DNA from: JAJCYK01 sp965212195
Lineage (GTDB): Bacteria; Bacteroidota; Bacteroidia; Cytophagales; Cyclobacteriaceae
Length of the DNA stretch: 64,000 nt
Direction of reading: 5' to 3'
Assembly: GCA_965212195.1 (NCBI GenBank)
Contig: CBDBUW010000021.1
Span: forward strand, 186,001-250,000
Below are positions 52,851 through 61,919 of this stretch, piece by piece. Made by a program: the position numbers and the translations under genes. The stretch's first letter is position 1. Each line of letters opens with the position of its first letter. Below the pieces are notes generated by a model. The model saw only the letters and a list, made by a program, of their open reading frames with translations, ran no database searches and was not told the origin of the DNA.

Positions 52851-53971
52851 TAATTATTTCGAAGATAGGCTTTTGCCTGATCTTTTATGGTATCGTATTG
52901 TGCTAATTTCAAGGCTTGCTTGTAATGATCCCGTGCCTGGTTATGGTCACCGCTGGCCTGATTAATGCGGGCAATGCCTATGTGGGCCAGGCTCTTTTTA
53001 TTGTCGGCACGCGGTCCCAGATCTTTTCCGGTGTCCAGACTTTTGGTATACCAGATCAATGCCTTGCCGGGATTTGTTTCGAATTGCTCAAGATATACCC
53101 CATAAAAGATCTCTCCTGACATGCGATAGAAAGTCTTCTTCTGTTGAAGTAAATTTTGGATAATGGGGTAAGCTTGCTGATAATTTCCTGCGGCTAACAA
53201 CGCTTCGGTAAAGTTGATCTTAAAGAAGATGTTATTGGGATATTGCTCTACCAGTTGCCCGCTAAATTTGACGGCAATCTCAGGTTTTTGTTCATACCGT
53301 AGGTTGAGATGGGCCAAGTACATGGCAGCCTCAGCCTTGGTGAATGTAGCTATCTTGCTGGCCTCCTCCAGTTGCTCCAGACCCAGCCGCTTGTTCCCAG
53401 AGCGAAAGAACCACATAAAAGGTTTATAAACAGGATTAGATTCAGGATATTGAACGCGATAGTAGTTGTAAAGCCCTGTGGAGAAGTAAAATTCAGGGCT
53501 TTGGTCCATCAGCCCAAAACCCAGTTTCATGAAATGATAGGCGCGTTTGGCGGCACTCAAGGCCTTGAAAGTAGATCCGTCCTCATCATAGAATTGCGCC
53601 AGCCAGCTGTTTATGGCCATGGCGAAGAAAACACCTTCCATGTGCTTGGGATCATCTTGAAGCATCTTCTTGGTAAGATCTAGAGAGAGTTGTAGGTGTC
53701 CGTTTAGTTGATTGAATTCCTTGCTGTCAATTTCCAGAGGATTTGAGCTCCAGTTGGTATTCAGGGCCCTCATCATAGGACCAACTGGGTGCTTTGGCAT
53801 TAGCTGCTCCACTTTTTCTATATATCCAACCGCCTTATGGCTTTCGGCATTATATATGTGGAACAGCCCTTTCTTAACAATAGCCAGAGCATGAGGATCT
53901 TCCAAAAGCCTCTGCTGTGGATAGGACTTAAAACTGGAAATGAAGACGAAAAAAATTACCCAATATTTCAT
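52850..53971 (-). CDS. Secreted helical-repeat (TPR-like) protein, paralogue A
   Basis: The 373-residue product has a short signal peptide (ending near SYPQQ) and then helix-turn-helix repeats through its full length. It is clearly homologous to the upstream gene at 54020-55138: shared segments include SPEFYFSTGLYNYYR, YKPFMWFFRSGNKRLGLEQLEEA and a C-terminal TPR. It forms a tandem pair from duplication, 48 bases apart. No function is known. Confidence 0.82.
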   Translation of the reverse strand: MKYWVIFFVFISSFKSYPQQRLLEDPHALAIVKKGLFHIYNAESHKAVGYIEKVEQLMPKHPVGPMMRALNTNWSSNPLEIDSKEFNQLNGHLQLSLDLTKKMLQDDPKHMEGVFFAMAINSWLAQFYDEDGSTFKALSAAKRAYHFMKLGFGLMDQSPEFYFSTGLYNYYRVQYPESNPVYKPFMWFFRSGNKRLGLEQLEEASKIATFTKAEAAMYLAHLNLRYEQKPEIAVKFSGQLVEQYPNNIFFKINFTEALLAAGNYQQAYPIIQNLLQQKKTFYRMSGEIFYGVYLEQFETNPGKALIWYTKSLDTGKDLGPRADNKKSLAHIGIARINQASGDHNQARDHYKQALKLAQYDTIKDQAKAYLRNN

Positions 53972-54019
53972 GTTCGGTACCGTCCAGCTAAAGAACGTCA
54001 GCTGGATGCCAATGGTATA

Positions 54020-55138
54020 CTAGTTCAGATGATTTTTTGCCTCCTCTTTCATGGCTTTGGTATAAGCCTGGTCCAAAGCTTCTTTAAAATACTTTCGGGC
54101 TTCAGGATCCTTTTTTCGTTTATAGATTCGACCTAATCCCATGTAGGCGAAAGCTTCCAGGTGATCTCGGTCCATATCGTGCTCGTCATTCAGGGATAGG
54201 GCCTTGCGGTATAGCTTTTCCGCTTTGTCATAATCCTGGTATTGTTTTTCCTGTATTACCGCCATAAACAGGTCACCGTAAATTTTCAGATATGGACTCC
54301 TTTGTCTTTGTAATTTGACGGCCAATGGTTGTGCTTCCCGAAATTGATTGTTAATAATAAGGCTCTCCAAGTAAATAGCGATAAAAGTCAGGTTGTTGGG
54401 ATAGGTACGGTGGAGATCCCGAGCCTGTCTCAACGCTTTCTCCGGGACATATTCATAGCGCATGTATATATAGCTAAGGTAGTATTTGGCAATTACATGA
54501 GCTATAGAGGCTTCCCTGGCGGCTTTTTCCAATTGTTGAACACCTAACTTTTTATTGCCTTTCATAAAAAATGACATAAAAGGTTTATAGATGGGATAGG
54601 CTTCCGGGTAATATTCGCGGTAGTAATTATATAATCCCGTGGAGAGATAAAACTCCGTAAGGTCATCCAGTTTTTTACTGCCTAACTTGATGTAGTTATA
54701 AGCCCTTTTGGCAGCTCCCACTGCCTTAAAGCTGCGACCAGATTCCGCATAGCTTTCCGCTAACAGCCCTTGAGAGGCTAAGGCCAGAAAAATGGCCTCG
54801 GGATTCCCGGGATCGCTGGCCAGTACTTGTAAAGAACGTTGATACGAGCGGTCCAGATAATCCTGAAATTGTTGGAGTTGTTTATCTTCAAGATGAATAG
54901 GGTAGTGCATCCAGTACAACTGCAGGGCTTTCATAAGATCGGGAATAGCACTGCCCTGCAATTTCTTCTCAAGTCTGGCAATGATCTGTTGCGATTGAGT
55001 AAATTCTTGGTTGTAAATAAGTTCTATGCCTTCTCTAACCTCTTCCAAATACACCTCAGAGGAGTTTTGGGCTTGAAGTCGAGGGTAGAAAATCAAAAAA
55101 ACGGCAATTACGGTAAAAACAATTCTCATTCTGTCCAT
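54020..55138 (-). CDS. Secreted helical-repeat (TPR-like) protein, paralogue B
   Basis: This 372-residue protein has a signal peptide (ending near RLQAQN) and TPR-like repeats throughout. It shares the conserved TEFYLSTGLYNYYREYYPEAYPIYKPFMSFF stretch with paralogue A, with many differences elsewhere. The start codon directly follows the stop of the transporter gene at 55139. The pair is probably envelope-located and may bind each other or a common partner. Confidence 0.82.
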   Translation of the reverse strand: MDRMRIVFTVIAVFLIFYPRLQAQNSSEVYLEEVREGIELIYNQEFTQSQQIIARLEKKLQGSAIPDLMKALQLYWMHYPIHLEDKQLQQFQDYLDRSYQRSLQVLASDPGNPEAIFLALASQGLLAESYAESGRSFKAVGAAKRAYNYIKLGSKKLDDLTEFYLSTGLYNYYREYYPEAYPIYKPFMSFFMKGNKKLGVQQLEKAAREASIAHVIAKYYLSYIYMRYEYVPEKALRQARDLHRTYPNNLTFIAIYLESLIINNQFREAQPLAVKLQRQRSPYLKIYGDLFMAVIQEKQYQDYDKAEKLYRKALSLNDEHDMDRDHLEAFAYMGLGRIYKRKKDPEARKYFKEALDQAYTKAMKEEAKNHLN

Positions 55139-56035
55139 TTAATTCAACCAAATAATGAGTTCCTGATAGGATATCATTATTACGGAAATCACTGCTAATA
55201 TGATGCCTATTTTGTTAATTGATAACAATCTCTCCTTAAAAATAATTACCGCGGCTAAAGTTGAGCCCAGGATAATCCCCACGTTAAATAAAGGGAATAA
55301 AACCGCTCCATCGTTATCAAAAGCAGTTAAGGCTTTGACTATGAAGTACATAGAAAAAAAATTAGGCACGCCGAGATACAGACCTCCCCAGATACTCCTG
55401 GGGCGTATGGGCTCCCACCGTACCAGAAGTATGATAATACCTATTACGGCAGCGGTTATGAAAATGATCCATATAAATGTCACCTGCGATTCTATGGTCA
55501 AATAACGGTAATTTACATAGTTAATAATGGTGTCCAGCGTGCCGGCCAAGAGAAAAAGCGCTAATGGCAAGGCCTGTTTAATCCCTCTTTGAGCCCATGA
55601 TATGTAATTTGAAGGTTCTTTAATGGAAGTCAATATCACGGCTGCCAATGCCAGGGTTATGCCAAGATAATTCCAGATATTGAATGGGTGGACGGAGGTT
55701 TTAAATATGAACAAGGCAAAAACCACCGGAATTATCAAAGACATCTTAGAAGATATGGTGGCAATGGTAATCCCAAATGCATTGGTAGTTAATCCTAAAA
55801 TATAAAAGGTGGCGATAAAAATAGATCCCAAAATTATAGCAAAATATTGCCAGCTGGCTCCCTGCGGTGAGAGTATTCCCAGGTTATCAGGGGATAAAAA
55901 AAGAGCCCCCATCAAGGCACAAACAATATAATTGAAGACCACCGCCTGAAATACCGGGATCCTCCATCTGTTAAAGGTTTTGAAGGCTACAAACAGGGCG
56001 ACATTCAGCAGAATGCTAATAGTTAGAAAGTTCAT
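55139..56035 (-). CDS. EamA/DMT-family transporter
   Basis: The 298-residue protein has ten hydrophobic segments in two five-helix repeats, the layout of the drug/metabolite (DMT) EamA family. Segments such as AALAAVILTSIKEP (between halves) and LFPLFNVGIILGSTLAAVIIFKERL (second half) are typical. The substrate is unknown. It is upstream of the TPR paralogues and divergent from the glycan cluster at 56105. Confidence 0.86.
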   Translation of the reverse strand: MNFLTISILLNVALFVAFKTFNRWRIPVFQAVVFNYIVCALMGALFLSPDNLGILSPQGASWQYFAIILGSIFIATFYILGLTTNAFGITIATISSKMSLIIPVVFALFIFKTSVHPFNIWNYLGITLALAAVILTSIKEPSNYISWAQRGIKQALPLALFLLAGTLDTIINYVNYRYLTIESQVTFIWIIFITAAVIGIIILLVRWEPIRPRSIWGGLYLGVPNFFSMYFIVKALTAFDNDGAVLFPLFNVGIILGSTLAAVIIFKERLLSINKIGIILAVISVIMISYQELIIWLN

Positions 56036-56104
56036 GGTGGTGGGCTTAAATTACCCACATAAATCGATAATTATAAATTCTTACTCTTATATTCAGGGTT
56101 ATAA

Positions 56105-56515
56105 ATGAAATCAATTAAGGATCCGTTCCTTTTTGCGGTCAAAGAGTATCGGGACTCCAATGGTATTATTGGAATCGTGGAAGATAGTGAAATCCCCATG
56201 GCCATCCGCAGGGTGTTTTGGTTGACGGAAGTACCGGATAATACCACAAGAGGTGGGCATGCTCATCACCAATCCCAACAAGTATTAATCTGCTCCCAGG
56301 GTGAGATCATGGTCAAATTAGAGGACTTGCAGGGCAGGTCATTCGACTATTGCCTCAAACCAAAGGGGCTGGCACTTTACATTCCACCTTTGGTATGGGG
56401 AGAATATACCTTCGATAAAAGCGCCCGGGCCATTTGCCTGGCCTCCGATCTTTTTGATGAGGGCGATTATATTCGGGATTACCAGGTTTTTAAAAGATTA
56501 CAGCATGCCAACTAA
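56105..56515 (+). CDS. FdtA/WxcM-like sugar 3,4-ketoisomerase-type cupin
   Basis: The 136-residue protein is a small cupin of the FdtA/QdtA/WxcM C-terminal group. The key motif RGGHAHH is at residues 49-55 with the catalytic histidines, and the fold continues in VLICSQGEIMVKLED. FdtA isomerises dTDP-4-keto-6-deoxyglucose to its 3-keto form on the way to dTDP-Fuc3NAc-type sugars. The aminotransferase, RmlA and RmlB are not in this window, so the nucleotide sugar must come from elsewhere. It opens the glycan cluster. Confidence 0.85.
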   Translation: MKSIKDPFLFAVKEYRDSNGIIGIVEDSEIPMAIRRVFWLTEVPDNTTRGGHAHHQSQQVLICSQGEIMVKLEDLQGRSFDYCLKPKGLALYIPPLVWGEYTFDKSARAICLASDLFDEGDYIRDYQVFKRLQHAN

Positions 56516-57440
56516 CTTAGCTGATTCCATAGTAGTAGTCTCAGATCTACCTAAAACTCCTGTACAATTTGCCTACCGGCAAAGTTTCTACCATAGTGAG
56601 GAGTATCTAAAGGCCCAGGCACACCCCTGCCGACGGTCATACTGGTTGTTGGACCATTTACGAAAGGACATTCTGGGTAATATACATTTTGATTTGACCG
56701 GTGATAAGGCGGTTAGTCACTCTCAAGCGCCTTTTGGATCCTTTAATGGGCTAGACCTTAATCCAGACCAACTTCTGCTGTTGCTGCAATATTTGGAGGA
56801 AGATTTGAAAGCCAGTGGGATCAACCAGATCACTTTTAATCACCCTTCCTTCATCTATGGAGGAGAGGCCTGGCTGGGGCTGTTAGTGGACCATGCCTAC
56901 GAATGCACTCCCTTGATAAATCACCATTTAGAAGTGGACAGTATGAAGTTCATTCAAAAAATCCACCGCATGGAGCAACGCAAATTAGTCAAGGCCAAAA
57001 ACCTGGAGTTTATCATATACAATGTTGATAGCGCTCCGGAGGTCTTTGACTTTGTGGCGTACTGCCGGGAGAAGAAGCAACAGACACTTTCGCTGGAAAA
57101 AGACACCTTTGTAAAGTCCGTAAGGGCTAATGCCCGCAATTTTATAATGTCGGGGGTACATTATCAGGGCACTTTAATCGCGGCTATGGTCACTGTTCGT
57201 GTTTATCCGCAAATATGGTATAACTTTTACCCCGCTCACCATCCTCGGTTTGATAAAGTGAGCCCTTTGGTATTCCTAACTCAACAGCTTTACCAAATGG
57301 CCTTCGCTCAGGGTGTAAAGATTTTGGACCTGGGCACTTCCTACGCAAATGAACAACCTTTATCGGGCTTGATCTCTTTTAAAGAGAGGCTGGGAGGGGT
57401 CGCTTCTTCCAAATGGATCTGCAGAAAGCAATCCCTATAG
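56505..57440 (+). CDS. FemAB/GNAT-like acyltransferase of the glycan cluster
   Basis: The ATG at 56505 gives 311 residues; the open frame begins 17 codons earlier but that part overlaps the isomerase gene. The sequence resembles the GNAT fold of FemAB/BioF2-type acyltransferases (Acetyltransf_6): FIMSGVHYQGTLIAAMVTVRV, then IWYNFYPAHHPRFDKVSPLVFLTQQLYQMAFAQGVKILDLG. It overlaps the FdtA-like gene by 11 bases. It may acylate an amino sugar, or add an amino acid to a glycan, but the substrate is not readable. Confidence 0.72.
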   Translation: MPTNLADSIVVVSDLPKTPVQFAYRQSFYHSEEYLKAQAHPCRRSYWLLDHLRKDILGNIHFDLTGDKAVSHSQAPFGSFNGLDLNPDQLLLLLQYLEEDLKASGINQITFNHPSFIYGGEAWLGLLVDHAYECTPLINHHLEVDSMKFIQKIHRMEQRKLVKAKNLEFIIYNVDSAPEVFDFVAYCREKKQQTLSLEKDTFVKSVRANARNFIMSGVHYQGTLIAAMVTVRVYPQIWYNFYPAHHPRFDKVSPLVFLTQQLYQMAFAQGVKILDLGTSYANEQPLSGLISFKERLGGVASSKWICRKQSL

Positions 57441-58847
57441 ATGAGCCCGAAACTTAGCCTTTGGAAAGCATTTCTGCACCTGGGTGTTTATAAATACTCT
57501 GCAGAGATTTTGGCTTTTCTGGGCTCCATAATAATTTCCAGATTACTGACTCCTTCGGAGTATGGGTTAATAGCCATGATTGCGGTGGGCTATCTTTTTA
57601 TAGCACGTTTTAGCAATCCTGGGTATACTGATATGGTAATCCGTGAAGCGAACAGCTCAGATCATCGCAGTGAAATCCAGTGGATATTTGCCCTTCACGG
57701 ATTGTTGCTAGGCCTGATTATGTTGATTATGGCCTACCCCTTAAGCTGGTTTTACCATGAACCCGGTATTGTTGTTCCCGCCCTGGTATACGGAGCGATA
57801 TTATTTCTTTATGCATTGCCAGGGGCCTCGGAGTCTTTCATAATGAAAAGGAAAGAGCTGGCGCTTATTTTCAGAACGGAGCTGTGGGGTACGGTTTTGG
57901 GACTAGTGCTTACTGTAGCCCTGGCCTATTTTGGCTGGTCCTATTGGTCCTTGATCTTGCCTCATCTTATTATTCCACTTTTTTATCTGGCGGTCTATCA
58001 GTATTGTGAGCCTATTCCCTGGAAGATGCCTTCCCTAAAATCATTAAAATATGTTGTCCTAAAAATGCGCTCACTGGTTACCCAGATCAGTAAAGTGAAT
58101 CTGGTGGAATATTGGGAAGATCAGGCTGACAATTTCTGGATTGGACGATTACAGGGAAGTGCAGTTTTGGGGGTTTACAACCGGGCTTTCCTGGTATCCC
58201 ACCTCCCCAGGGCTTTGTTCAAACCCCTCATCAATTCAGTACTGCTCCCTGAATGGCAAGAGTACCCCGATTACCCCCATCAAATCAACCGTACTTATGG
58301 CTCTCTGATCACCGTGATCTTGAGTTTATGTACCCTACCCATGGTAGTAGTAATGTTATTTCCTGAAACGATATCGGTGTGGTTATGGGGTAAGAATTGG
58401 GCTGGAGTGGCCCCATTCCTAGGGGTCCTAGCCCTGGTAATGGGTTTCCAAGTGGTTTGCAGCACATCCAGGGTCATGTTTGTGCTGGCCCGAAAGGAAA
58501 GACTTTATACAAGATATGCCTGGATCCATGGAACGGTTATTATTTTGGTGGTTACCGTTACCGCGTTTATATCAATCGACACCCTGGTGCAGGCATTGGT
58601 GTTGGCGGTGCTGTTGGTTAAGGTGCCTTCCTTTGCATTTTGGTGTTTGAGAAATTCATTGAATCTCACCTGGAAAGAAATTGGTAGTCTTTTAGGGTTT
58701 CCGTGGGGGGTACACGTAATGACCTGGTTACTGGTAGTACTGGATCTCTCACAACTGCTGGTCTTTCCTTTATTGGTATTAGCTGGCTGGTCATTGGTAA
58801 ATTTGTACCGGGAGCGCCGTATATTTACTGCAGATGGCGAGCCTTAA
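57441..58847 (+). CDS. Wzx-type oligosaccharide flippase (MOP superfamily)
   Basis: The 468-residue protein has 12-14 transmembrane segments. The N-terminus (AEILAFLGSIIISRLLTPSEYGLIAMIAVGYLF) is typical of polysaccharide flippases of the Polysacc_synt_3/Wzx kind. It should move lipid-linked oligosaccharide across the inner membrane. Its ATG immediately follows the stop of the preceding gene (TAG-ATG), and it overlaps the next gene by 14 bases. Confidence 0.88.
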   Translation: MSPKLSLWKAFLHLGVYKYSAEILAFLGSIIISRLLTPSEYGLIAMIAVGYLFIARFSNPGYTDMVIREANSSDHRSEIQWIFALHGLLLGLIMLIMAYPLSWFYHEPGIVVPALVYGAILFLYALPGASESFIMKRKELALIFRTELWGTVLGLVLTVALAYFGWSYWSLILPHLIIPLFYLAVYQYCEPIPWKMPSLKSLKYVVLKMRSLVTQISKVNLVEYWEDQADNFWIGRLQGSAVLGVYNRAFLVSHLPRALFKPLINSVLLPEWQEYPDYPHQINRTYGSLITVILSLCTLPMVVVMLFPETISVWLWGKNWAGVAPFLGVLALVMGFQVVCSTSRVMFVLARKERLYTRYAWIHGTVIILVVTVTAFISIDTLVQALVLAVLLVKVPSFAFWCLRNSLNLTWKEIGSLLGFPWGVHVMTWLLVVLDLSQLLVFPLLVLAGWSLVNLYRERRIFTADGEP

Positions 58848-59748
58848 ACTTACACCATTAAGAAAAGAGCAACTTGGTCAGCCACACTCGGTATATCAGA
58901 TATCCTGCGAGGGGAAGCATTGTGACTGTAGCCAATTTGGAGAACATTGCCGACGAGGGTTTTTCAGCTTGTGGCTGCAAGCCGTTTACGGTTTGTACTT
59001 TGCTGAAATCCATGGGTTATCAGCCTATGTGAATTTTGGCAATAGACCCTACCTGTACAGCGACCCCGGGCGATTTTTAGGCAACAGCAATTTCTGGGAG
59101 TATTATTATCCACAAAAAAAATCTCAAACAGCAAAAGTGGTGGTTGCTAGTCGTTATAAGGAAGACTATCCCTTACGTATCTGGCACCGCCGGCATTGGA
59201 ACCAACTTCATGAAAAAATAGTGAGCACCCTGAATTTGCGTCCGGAGGTAGAACAATACATCCAAGCCTTGTGTTCTCGCATCAAAGGAGCCACCCTGGG
59301 TATCCAGGTACGCTTGACGGACCACCCTGACGAAATAGAGGCTGTAAGTATGGACCGATATCATCGGATACTGGAGCAGGAACAGCATCGTTTCCGATAT
59401 TTTTTTGTAGCTACTGATGACCAAAGAGTGATAAGTAATTTGATTGATCGGTGGGGAGAGGAGCGTATCCTGTATCAGGAAGCCACACGCTCTCAAAGCC
59501 AACGGGCCGTGCACACTAACCTCAAATACCAAGATCGCTACCATCTGGGCTTGGAGGTTCTGGCGGATTGCTATGCGCTTAGCAAGTGCCAGCATTGCCT
59601 ACTGGTACACAGCAATATCAGTTATGCTGCGTTACTGTTAAACCCGGAATTAAGCTTTACCCTATTGGAGACCTTCAACAGCAAGGTGCAGCGATGGAAA
59701 ACTAGTTTGCTTTACCACCTGGATCAATGGAGAATCCGCAAAATGTAA
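58834..59748 (+). CDS. Putative glycosyltransferase (NodZ/O-fucosyltransferase-like fold)
   Basis: The 304-residue protein has a C-terminal half resembling alpha-1,6-fucosyltransferase/NodZ-type enzymes. GIQVRLTDHPDE holds the Arg of the donor motif, FFVATDDQRVI is the second motif, and ADCYALSKCQHCLLVHSNISYAALLLNP the third. The N-terminal part is Cys-rich (CEGKHCDCSQFGEHC). No signal peptide. It probably transfers a sugar in the cytoplasm to the lipid-linked unit handled by the flippase. Assignment is by motif only. Confidence 0.62.
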   Translation: MASLKLTPLRKEQLGQPHSVYQISCEGKHCDCSQFGEHCRRGFFSLWLQAVYGLYFAEIHGLSAYVNFGNRPYLYSDPGRFLGNSNFWEYYYPQKKSQTAKVVVASRYKEDYPLRIWHRRHWNQLHEKIVSTLNLRPEVEQYIQALCSRIKGATLGIQVRLTDHPDEIEAVSMDRYHRILEQEQHRFRYFFVATDDQRVISNLIDRWGEERILYQEATRSQSQRAVHTNLKYQDRYHLGLEVLADCYALSKCQHCLLVHSNISYAALLLNPELSFTLLETFNSKVQRWKTSLLYHLDQWRIRKM

Positions 59749-59760
59749 TAACTTAGTTAT

Positions 59761-60978
59761 ATGCTTGCGCTTAAGCCTTTGAAAAGCCCGCATAGTGTAT
59801 GTCCGGCTTGTGGAAAAAGCAACAACTCATTTGACAGTTGTGATTTATTTGGAATCCATATCCTGGGTTCAGGAAATTGTGCGCATTGTGGTGTGCGTTA
59901 TTATCACAACTGGCCTTTGGGTCACGGATCGCACTTTCCTATTGCTTTTACGGATAACGGGAAGGCCCGCTATTCTGAAAAAGCTTCACAATGGATGGCC
60001 AAACCATTGATCAAGGCGGTCAAACAACGACTTGGTTTCTATGCAGAAATACACCGGGTGATCAGACACCCGGCCAAGAATGGGTTGCTATTGAACTGTC
60101 TGGACTCCTGTTATGGTCATATTATTTGGAAGTTGTTCAATGCAGCATACTACCATAAGAAATGGCCTCAGAAAGAGCTGGTGGTCTTGATCCCTAAGCA
60201 GTGTGCATGGATGGTACCGGATTATGTGGCGGAGATATGGCAAGTGGATGCTCCTATCCATAAATTCGATACCAGAGTGGAAGGGCTCAACGAGTTTGTT
60301 GAATCCCTTGATCTAAACGCTTTGGAACTGGCGCCGTTGGGAACGCATCTGGACCATAAGCACCTGCCGGTGGAGGATTTTTTTAAAACCAAATCTTTTG
60401 ATATTGCTACTTTTTCACAAAGACCATTACAGGTTACATTTATCTGGAGGTCGGATCGTTTTTGGTTACGATCCCGAGGGGAGCGTATATTGTGGATGGT
60501 AGGTACCAAATATAACGTCCCCTTAATTCTGAAATGGTTGGGTAATCGCCAGAGATTAGCCATGCAAAAGGTAGCTAAACTGGTCCGAAATGCCATACCA
60601 GAGGCCAGCTTTAGGGTAACCGGTTTGGGTAAGCCAGGGACCTTCATTGGTGTAGAGGATCTCCGCAAGACAAAATTAACTGTTCAAGATGAGCTGGAAT
60701 GGTGCCGTATCTATTCAGAAAGCCACCTGGTCTTGGGCGTTCACGGTTCCAGTATGTTAGTTCCTACGGCCCTGGCCGCCGGGTTCATTGAACTGATGCC
60801 TTCATACAAAATCCCGTTGATGACAGAAGATATTTTGATGCGTCATTCGCCACGTTACCAACTGTATTTAGGCCGTCACCTGGATTTATTAAGTGCCCCT
60901 CATTTAGTGGCCAGGCATATTGTGGACCTGTACCAATCCTTTCCATATCTGCAATCCAATACGGACCAAGTACTATGA
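59761..60978 (+). CDS. GT61-like glycosyltransferase with N-terminal zinc ribbon
   Basis: The 405-residue product begins with a probable zinc ribbon (Cys14, Cys17, Cys40, Cys43). The C-terminal part has the DUF563/GT61-like motif LVLGVHGSSMLVPTALAAGFIELMPS. It most resembles GT61-type glycosyltransferases, but the match is partial and the donor is unknown. It sits 12 bases after the NodZ-like gene and overlaps the GT2 gene by four bases (ATGA). Confidence 0.6.
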   Translation: MLALKPLKSPHSVCPACGKSNNSFDSCDLFGIHILGSGNCAHCGVRYYHNWPLGHGSHFPIAFTDNGKARYSEKASQWMAKPLIKAVKQRLGFYAEIHRVIRHPAKNGLLLNCLDSCYGHIIWKLFNAAYYHKKWPQKELVVLIPKQCAWMVPDYVAEIWQVDAPIHKFDTRVEGLNEFVESLDLNALELAPLGTHLDHKHLPVEDFFKTKSFDIATFSQRPLQVTFIWRSDRFWLRSRGERILWMVGTKYNVPLILKWLGNRQRLAMQKVAKLVRNAIPEASFRVTGLGKPGTFIGVEDLRKTKLTVQDELEWCRIYSESHLVLGVHGSSMLVPTALAAGFIELMPSYKIPLMTEDILMRHSPRYQLYLGRHLDLLSAPHLVARHIVDLYQSFPYLQSNTDQVL

Positions 60979-61919
60979 GCCAGCCCTTAGTAAGTATTAT
61001 ATGCGTTTGTCACAATCACGCCGACTACCTACAGGAAGCGCTTGAATCCGTCAGGCGTCAAACATATAGTAATATACAGCTGATCGCTGTAGATGATGGA
61101 AGCAGTGATGGGTCACAGGAAATCTTAAGAAAGTGGCAATTACAACATTCAAGTTTAGAGTTATTGCTACTTCCCAAAAACATTGGATACTGTGCAGCTT
61201 TTAATAAGGGCTACCAACTTGCACAAGGAGCGTTTATTATTGACTTGTCAGCGGATGACCTGCTGATGAGCGACCGGGTTAAAATGGGGGTCAAAGCTTT
61301 GATGACCAGCGAAGCAGGAGTAAATTTTTGTGATGCCTACTATATCGATAGCAAATCTAGGCTAATGAGAAGTCATTTTCATCGGGATAAACTAGGCAAG
61401 CTATTACAGCCAGTACCCGATGGCGACCTTTACCGGGAGCTGCTTCGCAGGTATTTTATTTGCGCGCCTACCATGATGATCAAAAATGAGGTACTGCAGG
61501 CGTTGGGAGGATATGACGAGAGTCTGTATTATGAGGACTTTGATTTTTGGGTGCGATCATCCCGTAACTATTTATACAGTTTCACCGACCAGATATTGGT
61601 AAAGAAGAGGGTATTGCCCAATTCCATGTCCAAATCGCAGTACACTCCCAACAGCCCCATGCTGGAATCCACCGCCCGGGTCTGCGACAAAGCCTACCAG
61701 CTGAATCGAAACTGGTCCGAGCATCTTGCTTTGGCAGAACGGATACGTTATGAACTGCGCCAAGCAGTAATTTGTAATCAATATGAAACGGCGGGTAGAC
61801 TGCACCATCTTCTGGGAAAGATCCACCGGGATTCCAGGGAATACAAAGTGTGGAAATGGATTCTTGCCAGAAGATGGAATTTGTCCTTCGTAAGTAGATT
61901 TATTGGAAAGCCCCGCTAG
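60975..61919 (+). CDS. Family 2 glycosyltransferase
   Basis: This 314-residue protein has a GT-A fold. The N-terminal SIICVCHNHADYLQEALESVRRQTYSNIQLIAVDDGSSD carries the donor-binding region, and the metal-binding DxD-type acidic residues are in LSADDLLMSDR. The C-terminal acceptor region contains DESLYYEDFDFWVRSSR with the usual ED-x-D-W element. It should add a sugar to the glycan built by this cluster. It converges with rsgA, and their stop codons overlap in CTAG. Confidence 0.92.
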   Translation: MSQPLVSIICVCHNHADYLQEALESVRRQTYSNIQLIAVDDGSSDGSQEILRKWQLQHSSLELLLLPKNIGYCAAFNKGYQLAQGAFIIDLSADDLLMSDRVKMGVKALMTSEAGVNFCDAYYIDSKSRLMRSHFHRDKLGKLLQPVPDGDLYRELLRRYFICAPTMMIKNEVLQALGGYDESLYYEDFDFWVRSSRNYLYSFTDQILVKKRVLPNSMSKSQYTPNSPMLESTARVCDKAYQLNRNWSEHLALAERIRYELRQAVICNQYETAGRLHHLLGKIHRDSREYKVWKWILARRWNLSFVSRFIGKPR

